64,000 nucleotides of DNA from an uncultured Psychrobacter sp. (lineage in GTDB: Bacteria > Pseudomonadota > Gammaproteobacteria > Pseudomonadales > Moraxellaceae): positions 310,001-374,000 of the forward strand of contig NZ_CANMRN010000002.1 in assembly GCF_947500265.1 (NCBI RefSeq). Reading direction: 5' to 3'. Below the pieces are notes generated by a model. It had not been told where the DNA came from. It worked only from the letters and a program-made list of their open reading frames with translations, and ran no database searches. The position numbers and the translations under genes were made by a program. This document shows, piece after piece, positions 56,600-64,000 of this stretch; positions within the stretch are counted from its first letter, which is position 1, and every line of letters begins with the position of its first letter.

Positions 56600-57736
56600 T
56601 TAAATTTTATAATCGTGTACTGCATCCACAAACACTTTGGCATTGTCAGGATTGACCCATTGGGTGATGCCATGACCTAAGTTTGCTATGTAACCAGTCT
56701 TTTCACCATCAGCGTAAGCACGGTCAAGCATCGCATTGACTTCAGAACGAATTGTCGCAGGCGAACCATATAACGTCGCTGGATCTAGGTTGCCTTGGAT
56801 AGCTTTGCTGCTTTGCAATTTCTTATGCTTTTTGGTCAATTGACGCTGACTTTCAGTCAATACTTGACGCGCACGATCAATCGGCATCGTCCAATCTAAA
56901 CCTAACACGTCCGCTTCGCTGTCAGCCTGAATATCAAGCCATAACCCACCACCTTTAGTGAATAGCACTACAGGTACTTGTGGATGACGTTCTTTTAGTT
57001 CAGCGACAATACGTTTATTATAAATGTGTGAAAATTCGATAAATTGACGATGGCCTAACGCCCCGCCCCAACTATCGAATATCTGTACAATTTGAGCGCC
57101 AGCAACGATTTGGGCATCTAAATAGTCAATAACTGACGTCGCAAGCTTATCTAATAATTGATGTAAAAAATCAGGGTTACTATATAAGAAGCCTTTGGTA
57201 TAACGATAATCCTTCGAGCTACCGCCTTCTATCATATAAGTAGCCAACGTCCACGGACTACCAGAAAAACCAAATAGTGGAACTTGACCATTCAATGCTT
57301 TACGAATGCTGGTTACGGCTCGCATGACATAGTCTAGAGAATCGTTTGGCTCAAGCACTGGCAATCTATCAAGATCAGCCTGCTCACGGATAGGGTATTT
57401 GAACTTAGGGCCTTCACCTGTTTCGAAATACAAGCCAAGTCCCATTGCATCAGGGATAGTTAGAATATCACTAAATAAAATAGCGGCATCTAAATCATAA
57501 CGACGCAATGGCTGTAGAGTTACTTCAGTAGCGCGGGCTGTATCTTTGCACAGACTCATAAAGTCACCCGCTTCAGCACGAGTGGCTTTATATTCTGGTA
57601 AATAACGACCAGCTTGACGCATCATCCATACCGGTGTGGTATCAATGGGCTCAAAACGTAATGCACGTAGCAATCTATCATTTTTTAAAGGTGCAAATTG
57701 TTGCTGAACCGAGTTACTACCGTCTGAAGCACTCAT
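56600..57736 (-). CDS. hemE: Uroporphyrinogen decarboxylase
   Basis: HemE removes four carboxyl groups from uroporphyrinogen III in heme synthesis. From ATG 57736 (GGAG 8 bases upstream) the protein has 378 residues, slightly long because of a polar lead. The family signature [19 protein letters not shown], the catalytic Asp in [32 protein letters not shown] and [16 protein letters not shown] are all present. Between the arms of its region and proB lies a 14-bp inverted repeat. Confidence 0.97.
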   Translation of the reverse strand: MSASDGSNSVQQQFAPLKNDRLLRALRFEPIDTTPVWMMRQAGRYLPEYKATRAEAGDFMSLCKDTARATEVTLQPLRRYDLDAAILFSDILTIPDAMGLGLYFETGEGPKFKYPIREQADLDRLPVLEPNDSLDYVMRAVTSIRKALNGQVPLFGFSGSPWTLATYMIEGGSSKDYRYTKGFLYSNPDFLHQLLDKLATSVIDYLDAQIVAGAQIVQIFDSWGGALGHRQFIEFSHIYNKRIVAELKERHPQVPVVLFTKGGGLWLDIQADSEADVLGLDWTMPIDRARQVLTESQRQLTKKHKKLQSSKAIQGNLDPATLYGSPATIRSEVNAMLDRAYADGEKTGYIANLGHGITQWVNPDNAKVFVDAVHDYKI

Positions 57737-57753
57737 GTACAAATCTCCAAAAC

Positions 57754-57789
57754 AGCACAATATCCATATTTATAAATGGATATTGTGCT
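57754..57789. repeat. Perfect 14-bp inverted repeat between proB and hemE
   Basis: AGCACAATATCCAT (57754-57767) and ATGGATATTGTGCT (57776-57789) flank an 8-base loop. On the minus strand it ends 7 bases before the GGAG of hemE and is followed by only four Ts, so it is either a leaky proB terminator or a leader element of hemE. Confidence 0.8.
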
Positions 57790-57828
57790 GGATAAAATAA
57801 GTTGAATAAAAAAGGTTATATGAAAGCG

Positions 57829-59001
57829 CTATACAGTTAATGCAAGATTGTCGCGGTGTACCATGACGACACGTTCTTCGCTACTGCCAAAGATCTTATC
57901 GAACTGTTCAGTACGCTCACGAGCGACGCGGCGCGCATCATTCGATGAGAAGTTTACCTGCCCAACGGCAATACGTTCGCCAGTATCTTGATGGATGATT
58001 TCTACCACATCACCTTCATCAAATCCGCCCTGCACTTCTACAACACCCACTGGTAACAAACTTCTATTGTGCTCAGTCAATGCTCTTGCAGCACCTGCAT
58101 CAACGACCAAGCTACCTGACATGCGCAGATGCGCAGCTAGCCACTGTTTACGTGCGATGATTTTATCTTCGTCATTAGTCGTTAGCAATGTACCTACGGC
58201 TTCGCCTGATACCACACGAGTGATAACGTCATCGATAGCACCGCTAACGATAACAGTAGGACATCCGCCCATTGCAGCAAGGCGTCCAGCGCGAATTTTG
58301 GTTAACATACCACCGCGTCCAAGCTTACCGCCGTCTCCTGCAATATCAAACAAGTAATCCGCCATTGCACGTTCTTGGCGAATCATCTTGGCGTCAGGAT
58401 TATCACGTGGATTATCAGTGAAGACACCTTCTTGATCGGTTAAAATGATGTACAAATCAGCATTAACCATCGCGGCTGCCATCGCACCCAAGGTATCGTT
58501 ATCGCCAAATTTAATCTCATCAATCGTGATGGTATCGTTCTCATTAATAACAGGTAGTACGCGCCATTCTAATAACTGTGTCAGCGCCCCAGTCGTATTG
58601 AGGTAACGACTACGATTAGACAAGTCATCATGAGTTAGCAGTAGCTGTGAGCTTTGAATGCCATGCTGAATCAAAGCTGACCACCATGTTTCAATCAACC
58701 CCATTTGACCAATAGAAGCACAGGCTTGTAGTGCTGCTAGTTTCTTAGGACGTTCCTCAAGGTTCATACGTACCACACCTTCAGCAACAGCACCTGATGA
58801 TACTAGCAGTACCTCAACGCCTTTTTTGTGCAGCTTAGCAATTTGCTTTGCCCACTCATATATGGCAGTACGATCCAGCCCTCGACCGTTATTGGTTAAT
58901 AGTGATGAACCAATTTTGACAATAACGCGCTGAATATCAAAGTTGCGAGTTTGCTTAACAAATCTTGCTTCTTCCATCGTGTTTGCTATGTCATCTGCCA
59001 T
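57829..59001 (-). CDS. proB: Glutamate 5-kinase
   Basis: ProB phosphorylates glutamate in the first step of proline synthesis. The 390 residues start with a lead (MADDIANTMEEARFVKQTRNF), then the amino-acid kinase fold (VIVKIGSSLLTNNGRG, VSSGAVAEG, INENDTITIDEIKFGDND, LTDQEGVFTDNPR, GTGGMxTK-like GRGGMLTKIRAG) and a C-terminal PUA domain (about 300-385). ATG 59001 has AAAGGAG 5 bases upstream. It follows obgE. Confidence 0.96.
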   Translation of the reverse strand: MADDIANTMEEARFVKQTRNFDIQRVIVKIGSSLLTNNGRGLDRTAIYEWAKQIAKLHKKGVEVLLVSSGAVAEGVVRMNLEERPKKLAALQACASIGQMGLIETWWSALIQHGIQSSQLLLTHDDLSNRSRYLNTTGALTQLLEWRVLPVINENDTITIDEIKFGDNDTLGAMAAAMVNADLYIILTDQEGVFTDNPRDNPDAKMIRQERAMADYLFDIAGDGGKLGRGGMLTKIRAGRLAAMGGCPTVIVSGAIDDVITRVVSGEAVGTLLTTNDEDKIIARKQWLAAHLRMSGSLVVDAGAARALTEHNRSLLPVGVVEVQGGFDEGDVVEIIHQDTGERIAVGQVNFSSNDARRVARERTEQFDKIFGSSEERVVMVHRDNLALTV

Positions 59002-59079
59002 ATAAACTCCTTTTTTTCATATCAATTGATTGTAGGGATTAAATTCACAATTCAAGTATAACTGCTCAAGCATACTAGC

Positions 59080-60300
<1,221 letters not shown>

Positions 60301-60420
60301 TCACAATCCAGTCTATAAACTGGTTACAACCAACGGTTGTATTTTGGGGTTTTGCTATGTTGTTGCGTCGCAACGAGCACTATATAAATACTACTTTTAC
60401 TTAGTGCCCATTATGACAAT

Positions 60421-60453
60421 AACACCCGATAATCAATCGGACTATCGGGTGTT
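60421..60453. repeat. 11-bp inverted repeat between gap and obgE
   Basis: AACACCCGATA (60421-60431) and TATCGGGTGTT (60443-60453) enclose an 11-base loop. No T-run follows on the minus strand beyond two bases. It lies 120 bases past the gap stop and may be its (weak) terminator. Confidence 0.65.
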
Positions 60454-60575
60454 TAAGTATGACAGTTAAAATCCTACCAAGCTATTTAAAGTAGCATCTG
60501 CTACAGCGCCATTCTTGTGACACGATAGCGCTACTATACTTGGTATGACGTTATTGCTCTACTGTATTTAGTAAT

Positions 60576-62009
60576 CTATGCTGGAATCTGAGCGTATCTG
60601 ATTCCGGCCATTTGCGTCGCCAAACGCAATACCTGAGTACTATAACCTACTTCGTTGTCGTACCAAACATATACGATAGCTTGGTTGTCAGTCAAAATAG
60701 TGGCTTGAGCATCGATAATACCAACATGAGTCGTACCAACGAAATCCGTTGATACCGCTTCTGTAGAATCCGTATAAGCAATCTGCGACTGCCAAGTGCT
60801 GCTATTGGCCATTTTACGCAAGAACTCATTCAACGCATCAGCGCTTGCTGGTGCAGTTTTTAGATTCACGTTCAAGATTGCTAGGCTGACGTTTGGTGTT
60901 GGTACACGAATAGCGTTACCCGTTAGCTTACCGTTTAGTTCTGGCAATGCTTTACCAACGGCTTTTGCAGCACCAGTACTGGTGATAACCATATTCATCA
61001 CCGCACTACGACCACGGCGGTCTGCTTTATGATAGTTATCAACCAAGTTCTGATCATTGGTAAATGAGTGAATAGTCTCTACATGACCATTTACAATACC
61101 GTACTCATCATTCAATACATTCAGCGTTGGCGTAATCGCATTGGTCGTACAGCTAGCAGCACTAACGATCGTATCATCACCAACGGTATCATTGTTCACA
61201 CCATAAACGACGTTTTTAATATCGCCGCCAGCAGGTGCTGTTAGTAGCACTTTTTTCACGCCAGTAGACTGTAAGTGTTTGCCAAGGCCTGCTTCGTCTT
61301 TCCAGATACCTGTGTTATCGATAACAAGAGCATTGTCGATACCATAAGCAGTATAGTCGATTTCGCTTGGGTCTTTGGCATAGATAACTTGTACAAAACG
61401 ACCGTTAACGATCATGCCGTTATTATCATCATCAATGCTGATGCCGCCTAAAAATCTACCATGGATTGAGTCACGCTCAAGCAATGAAATACGCTTAGCC
61501 AAGTCACCAGCAGCGGCTGGACGTACAACGATTGCTTTTAGTTGTAGACCTTTTGCGCTTGACGCTTGTGACAATAGCAGACGAGTCAAGATACGACCAA
61601 TACGGCCAAAACCGTAAAGCACAACATCTGTCGCGCCATTTACAGCACCAGCGTTATTGATAGACTGTAGAGCGGTTTGCAAGTCAGTATCATTAGCAAT
61701 CAGTTGACCAACATCGATACGAGTGGCTTGGATATCAGTGTTTTCTGAGATAACTTTTACCATCGCTAGAGTATCAGCGATATCGATAGCTTTGGCGCCA
61801 TGGTCGCGTAGCGCTACTTTTTGATGTAAAGCAAGTATTTGACCAACTGAGGTAGAGTCTAGCGTTTCGCCAAACAAAGTCACTTGTACGTCTTGCTTGT
61901 TATAGAGCTTATTTAGTAGCCCCATAAGCTCAATCGCTTGTTGCTCTTGATTGTTGTAGTTGTTCAAGTGGTCTTGATGTAATTGGCGTAAGGTATCAGC
62001 GTTGCTCAC
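60576..62009 (-). CDS. gap: Glyceraldehyde-3-phosphate dehydrogenase, N-terminally extended type
   Basis: This enzyme oxidises glyceraldehyde 3-phosphate with NAD(P)+ or runs the reverse direction in gluconeogenesis. The 477 residues have an N-terminal helical extension of about 130 residues, then the Rossmann fold (VVLYGFGRIGRILTRLLL, GFGRIGR at 133-139), and the catalytic cysteine C287 in SAASCTTNAITP, with WYDNEVGYS near the end. GTG 62009 is chosen because AAGGA lies 8 bases upstream of it, whereas ATG 62018 overlaps that site. Pseudomonas carries a similar long form with a suspected gluconeogenic role. It is the only such gene here. Confidence 0.93.
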   Translation of the reverse strand: MSNADTLRQLHQDHLNNYNNQEQQAIELMGLLNKLYNKQDVQVTLFGETLDSTSVGQILALHQKVALRDHGAKAIDIADTLAMVKVISENTDIQATRIDVGQLIANDTDLQTALQSINNAGAVNGATDVVLYGFGRIGRILTRLLLSQASSAKGLQLKAIVVRPAAAGDLAKRISLLERDSIHGRFLGGISIDDDNNGMIVNGRFVQVIYAKDPSEIDYTAYGIDNALVIDNTGIWKDEAGLGKHLQSTGVKKVLLTAPAGGDIKNVVYGVNNDTVGDDTIVSAASCTTNAITPTLNVLNDEYGIVNGHVETIHSFTNDQNLVDNYHKADRRGRSAVMNMVITSTGAAKAVGKALPELNGKLTGNAIRVPTPNVSLAILNVNLKTAPASADALNEFLRKMANSSTWQSQIAYTDSTEAVSTDFVGTTHVGIIDAQATILTDNQAIVYVWYDNEVGYSTQVLRLATQMAGIRYAQIPA

Positions 62010-62370
62010 GAGAAACATCCTTATGGTCAGTAATGTATGATCAATAAAATATGAAGAAGTGTAAAATAGATAGGTCGTGTATGCTCTAAATGGCGACTCT
62101 AATATGATAATCAACCACTATCAATATGGGTCATTGACGCTAGAGTATTTGAATCGCCTAGATTTTAGCCTAAAACGCCTCATTTTGCCAGTGGTAACCG
62201 ATTAGCTAGCGTGCATAATAGGTTTCATTCTCGTATATAGCTCTTATGTATAGTTCTCATATACAGCTAGTAATAAAAATAAAGGCAGCTATATATGCTG
62301 CCTTATCGAGACGTAATGAAATAATAATTGCTATATGGTTTAATCAAAGTAGTAATTTCAGTTACATCTA
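62010..62370. other. gap upstream region
   Basis: These 361 bases hold the lipocalin terminator (62271-62304) and the promoter area of gap. No other gene or RNA is recognised. Confidence 0.4.
62271..62304 (-). terminator. Terminator after the lipocalin gene
   Basis: AAGGCAGC and GCTGCCTT pair around a 7-base AT loop; on the minus strand a T-rich tract (TTTATTTTTATT) follows. Confidence 0.8.
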
Positions 62371-63603
62371 TTATGGTGATAGACTTACCGTTTGGTTGCT
62401 CTGCGACGTCAATGTAAACTCTTTTAAGTCATAACCTTGCTGCTGAGCAATTTGACGATATTTGGTATACGTTTCCTGACTGATATTTGGCGAGCGTGCT
62501 AGTAACCATAAGTATTTTTTATCAGGTGTCCCTACTAGCGCGGTTTTGTACTCTGCATCACGTGCTAGCACCCAATAATCAGCACGGCCCACTGGAATCC
62601 AGCGAATCCACTTCGGTAAAAACGTCACTTTTAGTTTGCTGCCGCTTTCATCGACTGGCTTAGCCAAACCTTCTGCCACGATACCCGAACCATCCTCGCT
62701 CATACACTTATTAGTAACCGTGATTCCTGAACCGTCATCTTTTTGAGCATAATTGGCGGTGACATCACCAGCACATTTACGCTGGAAATACATCGGCAAA
62801 CGGCCGATTTCATACCAAGTACCTGCATAGGTGTTCAGATCTACGCTATCTACAGTAGTTGGCGTGCTTGCAGATTTATGAATAATATCGCTTGGCTTAA
62901 CCGATAGCACATCAGTCGTGGTCTTCTCGCTCATCGCATCATCAGACATGCCATTAGTTGCCGTGTTATTAGTTGCCATGTTCACAGGCGGCGTGGCCGC
63001 ATAAGCTGAGAACGCTGCTAACGGTATAATAATTGCTAAGGCAATGCCTGTATGTTTGATCAGTCCATTCATAAATATGCGCTCCGGTATTTCTTTGTAG
63101 GATGAATTATTTGTTGATGCATCACTCATTTGCTCAGCGTCGATGGCCTGTTCAGAACTACTGTTTAGATTATCTATTTGATCCTCTAACAGTCCTGACA
63201 TTAATGGCTCATCGTCAGTTAGCTTTTGTGGCTGCTTATTTTGCGCTGACTTATAACCAGATGATTTATATTCACCAGCCGCGTCATAACTGTCCTCATT
63301 GCTATTTTTTAGATCTTTGCTTATTTCATTGTTACTCATAGCTGACTCTTTTGCCCTAGGGCTTTTGTCGGCGCTTTTGTATCCAAAATAGCTGTCTTGC
63401 GAAGACGTGTCTTTTGCCAGATGGTGCGAATATTCGCCATTCGAGCTGTCGTGATTATAGCTAGCATCGTTACTAGCTTGGTTTGTCTGTTGCGTGTCGT
63501 CGCCATATTCATTGTCATTGAGCGATTGCTTAGGCTGCTGAAGTTGAGAACCAGCTGCCTGTGAATCAATCCATGCTGATTCAGGTAACTTATTGGTTTT
63601 CAT
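62371..63603 (-). CDS. Lipocalin (Blc-like) with long polar N-terminal extension
   Basis: The C-terminal half (about 250-400) is a Blc-type lipocalin: TYAGTWYEIGRLPMYFQRKCAG, VTNKC, ADYWVLARDAEYKTALVG, LWLLARSPNIS. Such proteins bind lipids in the envelope. It is preceded by a Ser/Thr-rich linker, a membrane or signal segment (about 181-201, IALAIIIPLAAFSAYA) ending in an AXA-like site, and a 177-residue polar, Asn/Ser/Asp-rich lead. A second possible start, ATG 63072 (MNGLIKHTGIAL), has GGAG 9 bases upstream and would give a standard exported lipocalin of 233 residues. ATG 63603 has no good ribosome site. The 531-base open lead argues for the long form or for a fused upstream gene. Confidence 0.75.
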   Translation of the reverse strand: MKTNKLPESAWIDSQAAGSQLQQPKQSLNDNEYGDDTQQTNQASNDASYNHDSSNGEYSHHLAKDTSSQDSYFGYKSADKSPRAKESAMSNNEISKDLKNSNEDSYDAAGEYKSSGYKSAQNKQPQKLTDDEPLMSGLLEDQIDNLNSSSEQAIDAEQMSDASTNNSSYKEIPERIFMNGLIKHTGIALAIIIPLAAFSAYAATPPVNMATNNTATNGMSDDAMSEKTTTDVLSVKPSDIIHKSASTPTTVDSVDLNTYAGTWYEIGRLPMYFQRKCAGDVTANYAQKDDGSGITVTNKCMSEDGSGIVAEGLAKPVDESGSKLKVTFLPKWIRWIPVGRADYWVLARDAEYKTALVGTPDKKYLWLLARSPNISQETYTKYRQIAQQQGYDLKEFTLTSQSNQTVSLSP

Positions 63604-64000
63604 AGGAGTACCATTCTTAAATAGTGATTGTTAAAAACGCTTTATGTACGGCATCTATTTGGTCTCGTTTTCTAAAAGCCATTTGCTTTGGTATAAATTA
63701 TTTGTGCAAAACTTGACTCTACAAAAGCTTTTTTATTATTGTATTTTGAACATCACTTTTGGTCAGTCACTCGTCTATAGAAATAAGATCAACGTATCGT
63801 AGATATGCAATATATATTAAGGACAACTGGACTATTAAAACAGTAGTGCAATGTAGGAAAACGCAACGGTTTGTAAGTAACTATGGGGTTTGAGTGTTGT
63901 TTGAACACATCATAACCACACAGTTACTTGCTGGATAACTAAGTTAAAAGTCAGTTATTTGAACTTACTAAGCTTAATACACAAGTCTAATACGGGTCAC
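63604..64000. other. Right-end non-coding region
   Basis: These 397 AT-rich bases lie upstream of the lipocalin gene and run off the window. I see no gene, RNA or convincing promoter. Confidence 0.35.

Noticed and set aside
62018..62114. Longer GAPDH from upstream codons
   Set aside because: The lead is hydrophobic and unconserved; the only ribosome site fits GTG 62009.

Overview
This window is a chromosomal core-genome segment of a gammaproteobacterium, most likely Moraxellaceae and probably Psychrobacter. The inference rests on moderate-to-low GC, AT-rich intergenic DNA, the alaS-lysC-csrA block, the iscRSUA-hscBA-fdx operon ending without iscX, a cmk-rpsA-ihfB-lapA-pyrF block and a long-form GAPDH. 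No database search was possible. I recognised no rRNA, tRNA, insertion sequence, integrase, CRISPR array or prophage gene.

Left part (1-11.8 kb, mostly + strand): a 5'-truncated L,D-transpeptidase, a small membrane protein, a DUF389 membrane protein with a long acidic N-terminus, alaS, lysC (with an in-frame internal start), csrA and a HopJ-family gene; then, on the minus strand, a DUF1315 gene and nadK; then a Bax-inhibitor-1-like membrane protein (+).

11.9-26.0 kb: a CcoI/FixI-type heavy-metal P-type ATPase (-) lies opposite mrcB (PBP1b) and a TPR lipoprotein resembling the PBP1b activator LpoP. prmA, a zinc-ribbon/DUF3426 protein, fis and purH follow. ppiD and hupB lie on the minus strand.

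26.5-33.7 kb: an SCP2-like/coiled-coil membrane protein, then the iron-sulfur cluster operon iscR-iscS-iscU-iscA-hscB-hscA-fdx. It has an IscR-type site over its promoter and a terminator-like hairpin between iscU and iscA.

33.8-41.5 kb (- strand): a membrane class III nucleotide cyclase, a HIT-family protein, mfd, rraA and an NAD(P)-binding epimerase-like protein. rpsT is on the + strand at 41.9 kb.

42.4-63.6 kb (- strand throughout): histidine phosphatase, metallophosphoesterase, pyrF, lapA, ihfB, rpsA, cmk, tadA, ung, clpA, clpS, a coiled-coil membrane protein, argC, hemE, proB, obgE, a GAPDH with an N-terminal extension, and a lipocalin preceded by a long polar extension.

Intrinsic terminators are clear, and every convergent + / - gene pair listed here shares one bidirectional hairpin. 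The functions are mostly housekeeping: translation, Fe-S assembly, peptidoglycan synthesis, proteolysis, and nucleotide and amino-acid synthesis. I found no convincing undescribed multi-gene system. The best leads are regulatory or architectural: the lysC internal start, the hairpins before purH and between iscU and iscA, the PBP1b-lipoprotein pair, the lipocalin extension, and several unexplained long inverted repeats.
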